This document shows, piece after piece, positions 28,407 through 37,470 of a DNA stretch of 64,000 bases. A program made the translations under genes and the position numbers. Below the pieces are notes generated by a model. That model ran no database searches. It had not been told where the DNA came from and saw only the letters and a program-made list of their open reading frames with translations. Source of the stretch: Cyclobacterium qasimii M12-11B. Lineage in GTDB: Bacteria; Bacteroidota; Bacteroidia; Cytophagales; Cyclobacteriaceae. Each line of letters opens with the position of its first letter. Position 1 is the first letter of the stretch. The stretch covers positions 16,420-80,419 of the forward strand of contig NZ_ATNM01000097.1 of NCBI RefSeq assembly GCF_000427295.1. The letters run 5' to 3'.

Positions 28407-29597
28407 ATGAAAAGTATAAACAGCAAAAAACTTAGGATTGGGATAGTAGGTACTGGTGGGATCGGGAGAGGTTTGGCTAAACTTATTGCTAGAAGACAGG
28501 ACATGGTCATCTCAAAAATATTGACCAGAAGAGAAGGATCAATTAACGATCTTGGAGTTAGTCAGGAACTTTTAACCACTTCACCTGAAGAGGTACTTGA
28601 TTGCTCAGATTTAATTGTAGTAAGCACTGGAGATCCTATTTATTCAACAGAAATCATTGATAAAGCATTTGTTTACGGACTTCCAGTTGTAACTATGGAT
28701 GCAGACACTCAGGTAGTTACTGGTTCTTGGTTGTCTAAACGTGGTGTGATTACAGAGGCAAATGGTGACCAACCTGGTTGTCTAGCCGCTCTTAATAAAG
28801 AAGTGATTCAAATGGGTTTTAAGCCTTTGGTATATGGTAATATTAAAGGTTTTCTAAACAAGAATCCAACATTAGAAGACATGTTGTTTTGGGGGCAGAA
28901 ACAAGGTTACAGCCTTAGTTCTGTTACTTCCTTTACAGATGGAACAAAACTACAGATTGAACAAGCGCTTATCGCAAATGGCCTTGGCTTGGATATCGTT
29001 AAGCGCGGGCTAGTAGGTTACGAAACAAGTGACTTTGAAACCGGGGCTTTTGCTTTAGGTGAAATAGCCCAAAAAGAAAATGCTGTAATAAGTGACTATA
29101 TTATCTCCAGAGAGTCACCTCCAGGTGTGTTTATCACTGCTACTCACCAAGAAGATTTGGCAGGAGAATTGACAACCTACAAAATGGGTAAAGGACCATT
29201 TTATTTACTATACAAGCCCATGCATTTGTGCTTTTTTGAGATACCTAACAGTATTTTAAATTTGGTGAATAACAATGAAATTTTACTTGACAATGGAGAT
29301 GTGCCTTCCATTAGTGTAGGTACGATTGCAAAGAAAAATTTGACTTCAGGTTCTTATATTGACAAAGGAATCGGTGGGATGGAAGTAAGGGGTGAAGCAA
29401 TCAAGATTACTGATTGCCCAAACCATGTCCCTATTGGTTTAATGAGCAAAGTTCAATTGAAGCGAAATATTGAGGAAGGAGAAATAATTACATTCGACGA
29501 TATTAATATACCCGATTCTTTGGCATTGAAAGCATGGAAAAGCACCATCTCAGATGTATCCAAGAAAAATCGATTAGGTATTAAGGTAAGCTGTTAA
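28407..29597 (+). CDS. NAD(P)-dependent oxidoreductase with C-terminal SAF domain
   Basis: The protein has 396 residues. The N-terminal Rossmann domain (GIVGTGGIGRGLAKLI, residues 12-27) resembles homoserine dehydrogenase-type folds. A catalytic/middle domain contains TEANGDQPG and TSFTDGTKLQIE. The C-terminal SAF domain (about 305-375, like sialic-acid synthase or altronate dehydratase tails) has the EGEIITFDDI pattern. Proteins of this architecture occur in sugar-acid metabolism and in surface-polysaccharide loci, but the substrate here is not predictable. It is followed by its own strong terminator and is likely monocistronic. Confidence 0.78.
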   Translation: MKSINSKKLRIGIVGTGGIGRGLAKLIARRQDMVISKILTRREGSINDLGVSQELLTTSPEEVLDCSDLIVVSTGDPIYSTEIIDKAFVYGLPVVTMDADTQVVTGSWLSKRGVITEANGDQPGCLAALNKEVIQMGFKPLVYGNIKGFLNKNPTLEDMLFWGQKQGYSLSSVTSFTDGTKLQIEQALIANGLGLDIVKRGLVGYETSDFETGAFALGEIAQKENAVISDYIISRESPPGVFITATHQEDLAGELTTYKMGKGPFYLLYKPMHLCFFEIPNSILNLVNNNEILLDNGDVPSISVGTIAKKNLTSGSYIDKGIGGMEVRGEAIKITDCPNHVPIGLMSKVQLKRNIEEGEIITFDDINIPDSLALKAWKSTISDVSKKNRLGIKVSC

Positions 29598-29619
29598 TTT
29601 TTTTATCTTATTGCTGTTT

Positions 29620-29679
29620 ACAGATCCATTGACCTAAATTGCATTTATTGCAATCGTGGTTTAATGGGTCTGTTTTTTT
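29620..29679 (+). terminator. Long intrinsic terminator after the SAF oxidoreductase
   Basis: The outer stem is 29620-29630 with 29663-29673 (11 pairs, one G-U). An inner 6-bp hairpin (ATTGCA/TGCAAT) fills the loop, and seven Ts follow at 29673-29679. It lies 23 bases after the stop codon. Confidence 0.8.
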
Positions 29680-29840
29680 ATGGCCACTCTGAATAAAATG
29701 GTGACCAGGTTTTACTCAGGATTTTCACATCAGAACCTGTTTTTTAGTAAGTCAAAAGAAATTCTTTGGGTTTTCGAAATTAATTATCGTCAAATAGCGT
29801 TTATGCTGTATGAAAATGAGTTTTATAGAAAACCGACTTA

Positions 29841-31046
29841 ATGAAATATACCCAGATAGTATTACCCTTATTACTATTAATTAATAGTATTGTTCCTGCA
29901 GTGGTGCAGGCTCAGGAGGATGTCATTACAGATGTTAACAAGCAAGAAAACGGATATCTTTTGCTTGATAAAGGACTCCAGTTTAGAATTACCGATGCTA
30001 TTAATAGTATGTATAACTTTGATTTTGAGAAAGTTGAAAGGGGTTTTCTTGTCATGCGTTATACTTACCCAGAACACCCCCTTCCTTATTTTTTAATGGG
30101 ATTGAGCCAATGGTGGAAAATTGTTGTGGCTGTAGACAACAAAAGCCATGATGCGCTCATGCTTAAATACATGGATCTAACCATAGAAAAAGCGGAGAAA
30201 ATGCTGGGAGACAATCCTGAGAATAAAGAAGCCGCTTTTTTTCTTGCTGGAGCTTATGGTTTTCAGGGAAGGTTACATAGTGAAAGAAAAAATTGGACAA
30301 GTTCGACCTTTGCCAGCAGAAATGCGTTGAAATACCTGGAACTAAGCAGGGGTGAGGAAGAGTTGAATCCTGAATTATTATTGGGGGATGCGTTGTTCAA
30401 TTATTTTTCAGTGTGGATACCTGAAAATTACCCATTGTTAAAGCCATTAATGTTGTTGTTTCCTAAAGGAGATCAGCAATTGGGGTTGAAACAGTTGGAA
30501 GAAGTTGCGAAAAGTTCTTTCTATGCTAGGGTAGAAGCTCAATATTTTCTGTTTAGACTTTATGCTACAGAGGAGAAAAAGCCTTTTAAGGCGTTAGAAA
30601 TTACGAGTTATCTCCATAGTAAATATCCAAATAACCCCTATTTCCACCGACATTTTGCCAGGCAATTGTATGCTGTAGGCAGGGGACGGGAAGCAAAGGA
30701 TGTTTCATTGGAGATTCTTAAACGAATTGATGAGAAATGGACTGGTTATGAAGCAACCAGTGGGAGATACGCTTCTTTCTTTGTGGCCCAGAATTACGAA
30801 AGAATGGGTCAGTCAGAGAATTCCATGCCCTATTACCTAAGATCTGTTGCTTTCGGGAATGAGTTGGATGCTCAGGAAAGTGGGTACTATTTGTTTTCCC
30901 TTCTTCAGGTAGGCAAAATTTTATTTAAGCAAGGAAATAAAAAAGAAGCCAAACGTTATTTAGACTTAGTAAAAGAAAATTCGAAGCGCCGTCACCCTGC
31001 TAATAAGGAAGCACGAGAATTTTCCAAAAAGAATAAACTTTTATAA
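29841..31046 (+). CDS. Secreted tetratricopeptide-repeat protein
   Basis: The protein has 401 residues. A Sec signal peptide covers about 1-25 (ending VVQAQ). The rest is helical and TPR-like, with repeat units recognisable near 125-160 and 300-395. It contains a PHRHFARQLYA-like segment and LGDALFNYFS, seen in periplasmic TPR proteins of Bacteroidota. There is no enzymatic motif. A scaffold or protein-interaction role in the periplasm is inferred. It is transcribed alone between a terminator and the Lrp-family gene. Confidence 0.75.
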   Translation: MKYTQIVLPLLLLINSIVPAVVQAQEDVITDVNKQENGYLLLDKGLQFRITDAINSMYNFDFEKVERGFLVMRYTYPEHPLPYFLMGLSQWWKIVVAVDNKSHDALMLKYMDLTIEKAEKMLGDNPENKEAAFFLAGAYGFQGRLHSERKNWTSSTFASRNALKYLELSRGEEELNPELLLGDALFNYFSVWIPENYPLLKPLMLLFPKGDQQLGLKQLEEVAKSSFYARVEAQYFLFRLYATEEKKPFKALEITSYLHSKYPNNPYFHRHFARQLYAVGRGREAKDVSLEILKRIDEKWTGYEATSGRYASFFVAQNYERMGQSENSMPYYLRSVAFGNELDAQESGYYLFSLLQVGKILFKQGNKKEAKRYLDLVKENSKRRHPANKEAREFSKKNKLL

Positions 31047-31213
31047 GCACTAAATTGTTCATTGTTAGCCTAATCGAGGGTAAAACCACGTTTTTTAGCG
31101 AATCACGAAACAGTAAGCACAATAATTTTAAAAATAATGATAAATAAACAACAATATTCCGTCCGTGCTTGCGTTTTTTTCGTAAATGTCTTTAAAATAA
31201 ATATAAATTAGAT

Positions 31214-31221
31214 TACCTTTG
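31214..31221 (+). promoter_or_regulatory. Candidate -7 element of the Lrp/AsnC gene
   Basis: TACCTTTG is an exact TAnnTTTG match 32 bases before ATG 31254. No TTG lies 17-23 bases upstream, so the -33 element is missing or degenerate. Confidence 0.45.
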
Positions 31222-31253
31222 TGCCACATATAATTCGGTAAATTCTTTACAAT

Positions 31254-31736
31254 ATGGATAATAGTATAAAAGTGAAATTTGACAAAATTGACCGTAAGAT
31301 TTTAGAAATTCTACAAGGCAACGCAAAAATTACAAATGCGCAGCTTTCAAAAGATATAGGATTGTCTCCAGCGCCAACTTTAGAGAGGGTTAAAAAATTG
31401 GAACAATCAGGAATAATTAAAAGCTATCACGCTAAGTTAGATCCAGAAAAAATTGGACTTGGAGTTAGTACTTTTGTTTTGGTAGGTTTGATTGGTCATA
31501 ATAAGTCTAACATAGACGCATTTATGAAAGAGATCAATCAAATCCCAGAAGTGATTGAATGTCATCACATCACAGGAACAGGAGATTTTATTTTGAAAAT
31601 CATATCTAAAGACATTAATTCTTATCAGAAGTTAATGTTGGAGCAAGTAAGTGAGATTAAGGAAGTGGATTCTATGCAATCTATGGTTATCCTTTCCACT
31701 TTTAAAGACAGCAAAGTTTTGCCTATACCGGCATAA
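31254..31736 (+). CDS. Lrp/AsnC-family transcriptional regulator
   Basis: The protein has 160 residues. An N-terminal winged HTH (IDRKILEILQGNAKITNAQLSKDIGLSPA region, residues 9-60) is followed by an RAM/AsnC ligand-binding domain (about 75-150) with GTGDFILKI near 118. Members bind amino acids and control amino-acid or central metabolism genes, often including themselves. The HTH contains the typical SPAPTLERVKKLE recognition helix. A strong terminator separates it from the NUDIX gene, so it is probably transcribed alone. Its targets are unknown. Confidence 0.9.
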   Translation: MDNSIKVKFDKIDRKILEILQGNAKITNAQLSKDIGLSPAPTLERVKKLEQSGIIKSYHAKLDPEKIGLGVSTFVLVGLIGHNKSNIDAFMKEINQIPEVIECHHITGTGDFILKIISKDINSYQKLMLEQVSEIKEVDSMQSMVILSTFKDSKVLPIPA

Positions 31737-31759
31737 GCTTACAATTATTTAAAGCGTTT

Positions 31760-31788
31760 AAAGGGTGGCTTTTAGTCACCCTTTTTTT
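31760..31788 (+). terminator. Intrinsic terminator of the Lrp/AsnC gene
   Basis: A 10-bp stem (AAAGGGTGGC with GTCACCCTTT, one G-U pair) and a TTTTA loop are followed by seven Ts at 31782-31788. It ends three bases before the NUDIX ATG at 31792. Confidence 0.85.
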
Positions 31789-31791
31789 ATT

Positions 31792-32331
31792 ATGAAAAAT
31801 CCGTGGACAACAATTTCTAAAAAAGAGGTGTATGACAACCCTTGGATCAAGGTAGAAGAACACCAGGTAATAACTCCTACTCAAAAAAAAGGTATTTATG
31901 GGAAAGTGATTTTTAAAAACCTGGCAATAGGTATTCTGCCACTTGATGAAAATGGTTATACCTGGCTAGTAGGTCAATACCGCTATACTGTGGATGAATA
32001 TGCCTGGGAGATACCAATGGGAGGTGGACCGGCCGATCAGACAGCTCTTGAAAGTGCCAAAAGAGAACTTAAAGAGGAAACTGGTTTACAGGCTAAGGAG
32101 TGGACAGAATTACTAAAGATACATACATCAAATTCTGTAACAGATGAGGTTGGTTATGTGTACCTGGCCAAAGGCTTGACACAGGGAGAAACTGAGTTCG
32201 ATGATACTGAAGACCTGAAAATATGGCACTTACCGTTTAATGAAGCCTACCAGATGGTTATGGATGGACAAATTACTGATGCCATTAGCATGGCCGCAAT
32301 TTTAAAAACCGCCGTTTTATTGAAGAGATAA
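31792..32331 (+). CDS. NUDIX hydrolase, ADP-ribose pyrophosphatase-like
   Basis: The protein has 179 residues from ATG 31792; the longer frame from TTG 31765 would start inside the terminator. The Nudix box reads GGGPADQTALESAKRELKEE followed by TGL. The REUxEE core that binds metal is intact, while the first Glu of the box (G-x5-E) is Gln. The preceding beta strands (YAWEIPMGGG) resemble ADP-ribose pyrophosphatases. It would hydrolyse a nucleoside diphosphate derivative. The MATE gene starts 12 bases after its stop, so the two are likely co-transcribed. Confidence 0.85.
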   Translation: MKNPWTTISKKEVYDNPWIKVEEHQVITPTQKKGIYGKVIFKNLAIGILPLDENGYTWLVGQYRYTVDEYAWEIPMGGGPADQTALESAKRELKEETGLQAKEWTELLKIHTSNSVTDEVGYVYLAKGLTQGETEFDDTEDLKIWHLPFNEAYQMVMDGQITDAISMAAILKTAVLLKR

Positions 32332-32343
32332 TACTTAATTTTT

Positions 32344-33702
32344 ATGTTTAAGGGCTTTAGAAATAATTTTGACAAGACATTTACCCTAGCTTACCCAGTG
32401 ATGCTAAGTCAACTTGGTCAAGTAATGGTGGGAGTGGCTGACAATATTATGGTAGGTAGATTAGGAGCCGTTCCACTCGCTGCAGCCTCTCTTGCTAATA
32501 GTATTTTTTTCGTGATTTTAATGTTTGGAATAGGGATTTCCATGGCAGTAACTCCTATGGTTGCTGCGGCTGATGGTGAAGGAAAAACTGGTAAAATAGG
32601 TAGGTTCCTAAATCATGGTTTTGTGATCAATACAGTGGCCTCTGTTTTTCTATTTCTTTTGATTTTAGCCATTTCTCCTGGTTTGAAATTGATCAATCAA
32701 CCCCAGGAAGTTGTGGTGCTTGCCATTCCTTATTTGTTGATTATCACCTTTTCTTTACTGCCGTTTATGTTTTTCCAAACCTATAAGCAGTTTATAGAAG
32801 GGCTTTCTCAAACCAAGCAAGCCATGTTTATTACGGTCGTATTTAACCTTTTGAATATAGGGCTAAACTGGTTGCTAATTTATGGCAATTGGGGTTTTCC
32901 GGCATTAGGATTAAATGGTGCAGGATGGGCTACATTGATTTCTCGAATCCTTATGGCTTGGGCATTGTACCTGTATGTGACCAAATCAAAAAGGTATAAA
33001 AAATATATTAGAGGCATACATTTGAAGCAGTTAAGGTTGCCTATTATTAAAAAAATGCTCGCAATAGGCATTCCTACTGGGTTGCAATTTATTTTTGAAG
33101 TAGGGGCCTTTAGTACTGCAGCCATTATGATGGGTTGGATAGGTGTCAATGCCTTAGCAGCGCACCAAATTGCCATTAACCTTGCTTCCATAAGTTATAT
33201 GATGGCTTCAGGTTTATCAGCAGCAGCTATGGTAAGGATAGGGAATCAACTGGGCAAAAGAGATATTTCGAAACTTCGAGAAGTAGGTTTTTCTATCTTT
33301 GGGATGGTGACCGTCTTTATGTCCGTGTTTGCAATCACCTTTCTTTTGTTGAAAAATTACTTGCCATTGCTTTATATAGATGATCGTCAGGTAGTAGAAA
33401 TGGCTGCTAGCCTCTTGGTTATTGCTGGGATTTTTCAAATCTCTGACGGCTTGCAAGTCGTTGCCTTGGGTACATTGAGGGGATTGTCTGATGTCAAAAT
33501 ACCTACAGTGGTAACACTCATTGCTTATTGGGTAATTGGGCTCCCATTGGGGTATTATCTGGCTTTCACGCTTCATTGGAACGAATTGGGTATTTGGGTC
33601 GGATTGTTGATTGGTCTTACCCTTACCGCTATAATGCTTGTTTATCGCTTTCATTCCTTAAGTTTAAAGCTAAAGCACCGTGTGGAAGCTTCCGAAACAT
33701 AA
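32344..33702 (+). CDS. MATE-family efflux transporter
   Basis: The protein has 452 residues with about 12 transmembrane helices in two MatE repeats. The first opens with LAYPVMLSQLGQVMVGVADNIMVGRLG and the second with IPTGLQFIFEVGAFS near residue 240. This is the NorM-like branch that exports cationic drugs using Na+ or H+. Length and start are normal. It is directly behind the NUDIX gene. The substrate cannot be predicted. Confidence 0.9.
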   Translation: MFKGFRNNFDKTFTLAYPVMLSQLGQVMVGVADNIMVGRLGAVPLAAASLANSIFFVILMFGIGISMAVTPMVAAADGEGKTGKIGRFLNHGFVINTVASVFLFLLILAISPGLKLINQPQEVVVLAIPYLLIITFSLLPFMFFQTYKQFIEGLSQTKQAMFITVVFNLLNIGLNWLLIYGNWGFPALGLNGAGWATLISRILMAWALYLYVTKSKRYKKYIRGIHLKQLRLPIIKKMLAIGIPTGLQFIFEVGAFSTAAIMMGWIGVNALAAHQIAINLASISYMMASGLSAAAMVRIGNQLGKRDISKLREVGFSIFGMVTVFMSVFAITFLLLKNYLPLLYIDDRQVVEMAASLLVIAGIFQISDGLQVVALGTLRGLSDVKIPTVVTLIAYWVIGLPLGYYLAFTLHWNELGIWVGLLIGLTLTAIMLVYRFHSLSLKLKHRVEASET

Positions 33703-33874
33703 CTCCCAAAATACCTGGCCTGAAACTTAGGTTAAAAGACTCCTTTCTTCAATGAAACGGACAATCCTTTATTCAGGAATGACTATTGAATATTTCCCGT
33801 AAAATAAAGTTGAATTTGGGTTTTTGAAAAGGAATGGCGTTTTCAACAAATAAATAAAAATAAATATTTAAAAA

Positions 33875-34606
33875 ATGGAAGGACAATCCCTCTATATACT
33901 AACAGGTGCTAGTAAAGGACTTGGTGAAGCACTAAAAAATCTATTGTTGAAATTGCCAAATACAAGAGTAATTGGTATATCCAGAAGTCCCCTTCAGCCA
34001 GAAGATAATTTTATTCCTTTGCAAATTGACCTTTCTGACACCAATAGCTTGATCGATAAATTGCATGAGATTTTCCCATTTGGAAATTATGACAAGGTAG
34101 TATTGATTAATAATGCTGGGTGGATAGGGGAAATCGCTTATAATGGAAATATTTCTCCAATGGCAATCAAGACAATTCATTCGGTGAATGTAATTGCTCC
34201 GGCAATTCTAATGAATGCCTTTATGCGAAAATACAAAAACAACAAAGGTACTAAAGTCGTTGTTAATGTAAGTTCAGGTGCGGCAGCAAAGGTAGTAGAT
34301 GGTTGGTCGGGCTATAGCTCATCAAAAGCCGCTTTAAATCAAATGACTTTAATTGCACAGGAGGAATCTGACCTTAAGGATCAAGGGTTTAAATTGTTTG
34401 CGTTGTCACCGGGCATCATCGATACTCCTATGCAAGAATCAATTAGAGCAGCTTCTGAAATTGATTTCTCTGGACTTTCTAAATTCAAATCTTTTAAGGA
34501 TAATGGAGACTTAAGTACTCCGGAAGAAGTCGCTGATAAAGTCCTGTATTTGATTGAAAATCCTTCAAAATTTGAGTCCGTATTGCAGGATGTTAGAAAA
34601 TTTTAG
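33875..34606 (+). CDS. SDR oxidoreductase, sepiapterin reductase-like
   Basis: The protein has 243 residues. The cofactor loop TGASKGLG is at residues 8-15 and INNAG near 90. The catalytic Ser is in VNVSSGAA, and Tyr/Lys in YSSSKAALNQ near 158. SPGIIDTPMQ near 190 is also typical. The pattern resembles the YueD/sepiapterin-reductase branch. The stop lies inside the convergent SixA gene (14-base tail overlap). Confidence 0.85.
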   Translation: MEGQSLYILTGASKGLGEALKNLLLKLPNTRVIGISRSPLQPEDNFIPLQIDLSDTNSLIDKLHEIFPFGNYDKVVLINNAGWIGEIAYNGNISPMAIKTIHSVNVIAPAILMNAFMRKYKNNKGTKVVVNVSSGAAAKVVDGWSGYSSSKAALNQMTLIAQEESDLKDQGFKLFALSPGIIDTPMQESIRAASEIDFSGLSKFKSFKDNGDLSTPEEVADKVLYLIENPSKFESVLQDVRKF

Positions 34607-35096
34607 GTGATGTGTTTTTAGGGAAGTCAAACATCCAATATGATGCATTGTCACTACTTATGTTTTCCCAACTAGTAGCATCAAATTTAAATCCCATAAT
34701 TGCAGCTGTTGGAAGATTTTCTAATGGCTGCCCGAGATAATTGGTCAATTCTGTCAATCCTGGATTGTGGCCAAAAATAAACAGGCTGTCTATCTTATTA
34801 CTTGTTTTCTTTATCTCTTTTAGAAGTTCGGTTACAGAAGCCATGTAGAGAGCATTTGAAACTTCGTATACTACGTCTATTTTTTCAAAAGCTTTAAGAT
34901 AAAATTCAGCAGTCATTTTAGCCCTTGTAGCATCTGATGTAAATATTTTTTCAGGAAAAATAGAATTGGTATTCATCCTTGCCGCCATCATTGGTGCATC
35001 TCTTAAACCTCTATTAGACAAGGGCCTTTCATGATCTTTTAACTTTGGATCATCCCAAGAGGATTTTGCATGTCTACAAATAACTAATTTTTTCAT
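34593..35096 (-). CDS. SixA-like histidine phosphatase
   Basis: The protein has about 167 residues from ATG 35096; the longer frame from 35129 adds residues not expected in the family. The phosphohistidine motif RHAKSSW is near the N-terminus, and the second catalytic His sits in FGHNPGLTEL. SixA removes phosphate from Hpt domains; related proteins act on small phosphate esters. It is convergent with the SDR gene and overlaps it by 14 bases. Confidence 0.85.
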   Translation of the reverse strand: MKKLVICRHAKSSWDDPKLKDHERPLSNRGLRDAPMMAARMNTNSIFPEKIFTSDATRAKMTAEFYLKAFEKIDVVYEVSNALYMASVTELLKEIKKTSNKIDSLFIFGHNPGLTELTNYLGQPLENLPTAAIMGFKFDATSWENISSDNASYWMFDFPKNTSPKIF

Positions 35097-35282
35097 GAGG
35101 GGCTGGTAATTAAGTTTGACGTAAGGCAATTGTAATCTTAAAATTTCAAATACTTAAATTATGCATTAACTACTTACTTGTTTAAGGTTCTTGGTTATAA
35201 TTCCGTCTCTATACCTTCATATTATCGGTGGATAAGGATAACAATCCTGGCACTATTCCTTGTTCCAGGTTTAATAGCCTTT

Positions 35283-35309
35283 TTGCTTCAAACAAAAATG
35301 ATATATTTG
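35283..35309 (+). promoter_or_regulatory. Bacteroidota-type promoter for the PQQ dehydrogenase
   Basis: TTG at 35283-35285, a 16-base spacer (one short of the usual range) and TATATTTG at 35302-35309. The start codon is 24 bases downstream. Confidence 0.5.
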
Positions 35310-35332
35310 TTTGAAACATAACTATGAATTAG

Positions 35333-37465
35333 ATGCGTAAGGTGAAATTGCATAAAAATATTTGCTATTTAATGGTTTTCTCCACTTTATTGGCCTGTAG
35401 CACTGGGCAAAGCTCAGATCAGGTAGCAGAGGAGAATTGGCCGGCTTACCTTGGAAGTAAAGGTAGTTCCCAATATTCTGCATTGGAACAAATCAACAAA
35501 GAAAATGTTCGCAATTTACAGCCCGCCTGGCAGTATCGAGCAGGAGGCCATTCTGAAAATGGTAAAAGTCAGATTCAATGTAATCCACTCATAATTGATG
35601 GTATCCTCTATGGTACAAGTCCTGATTTAAAGGCTTTTGCCTTAAATGCAGCTACAGGGGAACAGCTTTGGGTGTATGACCCTCATAAAGATTTTAAAAT
35701 AGGAGTAAGTGTCAATAGAGGTCTTGTTCATTGGGCCTCAGCTTCTGAAGCGAGATTGTTTTATTCTGTTGGCTCTTATTTATTGGCATTAGACGCTAAT
35801 ACCGGTGAGCGGATAAAAGATTTTGGTAAGGATGGCAAAGTCTCCCTCAAAGAAGGGTTGGGAGATTGGGCGCAGGACTTTTCTGTTTCATCTTCCACGC
35901 CTGGTGTGATTTACGAAGATAAATTAATAGTAGGGACTAGGGTTTCAGAAAGCAAAGATGCTGCTCCAGGATATATCCGTGCGTTTAATGTGGTGTCTGG
36001 TAAGGTAGAATGGATATTCCATACAATTCCCAGGCCGGGTGAGTTTGGGTACGATACATGGCCAAAAGATGCCTATAAAAATAGAGGAGGAGCCAATAGT
36101 TGGGCGGGAATGACTTTGGATGAAAGCACTGGAATTGTTTATATTCCTACTGGATCTGCCGCATTTGATTTTTGGGGAGGGCATCGTTTGGGAGAAAATT
36201 TATTTGCCAACTCTTTGCTGGCATTGAATGCCGCAACAGGTGAGCGAATTTGGCACTATCAAACAGTTAGACACGATCTTTGGGACAAGGATTTGCCTGC
36301 TCCTCCAAACCTTGTTCAGATCAATAGGGGAGACAGTACCATTGCTGCAGTTGCTCAAATCACCAAATCAGGTAGAGTTTTCGTTTTTGATCGTGCCAAT
36401 GGTACACCGCTTTTCCCTATAGAAGAGGTTGAGGTGCCACCTTCCACTTTATTAGGAGAAGAGGCCTGGCTAAGTCAACCTTTGCCTCTTTCGCCACCGC
36501 CATTTTCCAGGCAAATATTTACGGAGGAGGAAGTGACCAATATTTCGCCAGAGGCTACTGCCTATGTAACAAGTAAATTGAAGGGTTTAAAATATGGGCA
36601 GAAATTCATGCCTCCTAGTACAGAGGGGACCGTGATTTTACCAGGTTTTGATGGAGGAGGAGAGTGGGGGGGAGCAGCATATGATGCTTCTACAGGTTTA
36701 CTATATGTGAATGCCAACGAAATGCCTTGGATACTAACCATGGTTCCCACTAATTCAGGAAAATTGTCATTAGGGAATGCTGCCTATCTTACCAATTGTG
36801 CGATGTGTCATGGCCCAGAGAAAAATGGAGATGGGACAGGAGCTTATCCTTCACTTGTAAATCTTGATAGTCGTTTACTCAGAGAAGAGGTGGCAGAATT
36901 GATAAGTAACGGAAAAGGAAGGATGCCCGCCTTCAAACAATTGAACACAGAAGTAAAGGAACAAATTATTGATTATTTGTTTAGTACCGAAAAGCCTGAA
37001 GATTTTCAGAATTCGGGAGCAACAGCCAATGTTAATGAAGTGCCCTATACCACTACGGGATACAATAGGTTTTTCGATGAGGAAGGATACCCAGCCATTA
37101 AGCCGCCTTGGGGTACACTCAGCGCGATCAATCTTAATAAAGGTACTATGGAATGGACTGTTCCATTGGGTGAGTTTACGGAGCTTACAGAGAGGGGAAT
37201 TCCTCAAACCGGAACAGAGAATTATGGAGGTCCAGTGGTAACAGCAGGAGGACTGGTTTTTATCGCTGCGTCTAAAGATGAACATATTAGAGCATTCGAT
37301 AAAGATACAGGGGAAGAACTATGGAAGTACAAACTCCCTGTTGGGGGCTACGCTACGCCTGCCATTTATTCCGTTGAGGGAAAACAATATGTAGTAATCG
37401 CAGCTGGAGGAGGTAAAATGGGTACTCCGTCTGGCGATTACTACATAGCATTTGCTTTGGATTAA
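35333..37465 (+). CDS. PQQ-dependent dehydrogenase with an internal cytochrome c domain
   Basis: The protein is a 710-residue lipoprotein (signal to about residue 22, lipobox LLACS). The body is an eight-bladed quinoprotein propeller with repeats of the type ALNAATGEQLWVYD and WAGMTLDESTGIVYIPTGSA. It resembles membrane quinoprotein glucose dehydrogenases but without their N-terminal helices. A heme c domain (CAMCHGPEKNGDGTG, about residues 485-560) is inserted before the last propeller blades. It oxidises a sugar or alcohol in the periplasm and passes electrons through the heme to the respiratory chain. The substrate is unknown. It is convergent with the PqaA-like gene, five bases away. Confidence 0.85.
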   Translation: MRKVKLHKNICYLMVFSTLLACSTGQSSDQVAEENWPAYLGSKGSSQYSALEQINKENVRNLQPAWQYRAGGHSENGKSQIQCNPLIIDGILYGTSPDLKAFALNAATGEQLWVYDPHKDFKIGVSVNRGLVHWASASEARLFYSVGSYLLALDANTGERIKDFGKDGKVSLKEGLGDWAQDFSVSSSTPGVIYEDKLIVGTRVSESKDAAPGYIRAFNVVSGKVEWIFHTIPRPGEFGYDTWPKDAYKNRGGANSWAGMTLDESTGIVYIPTGSAAFDFWGGHRLGENLFANSLLALNAATGERIWHYQTVRHDLWDKDLPAPPNLVQINRGDSTIAAVAQITKSGRVFVFDRANGTPLFPIEEVEVPPSTLLGEEAWLSQPLPLSPPPFSRQIFTEEEVTNISPEATAYVTSKLKGLKYGQKFMPPSTEGTVILPGFDGGGEWGGAAYDASTGLLYVNANEMPWILTMVPTNSGKLSLGNAAYLTNCAMCHGPEKNGDGTGAYPSLVNLDSRLLREEVAELISNGKGRMPAFKQLNTEVKEQIIDYLFSTEKPEDFQNSGATANVNEVPYTTTGYNRFFDEEGYPAIKPPWGTLSAINLNKGTMEWTVPLGEFTELTERGIPQTGTENYGGPVVTAGGLVFIAASKDEHIRAFDKDTGEELWKYKLPVGGYATPAIYSVEGKQYVVIAAGGGKMGTPSGDYYIAFALD

Positions 37466-37470
37466 AAATA

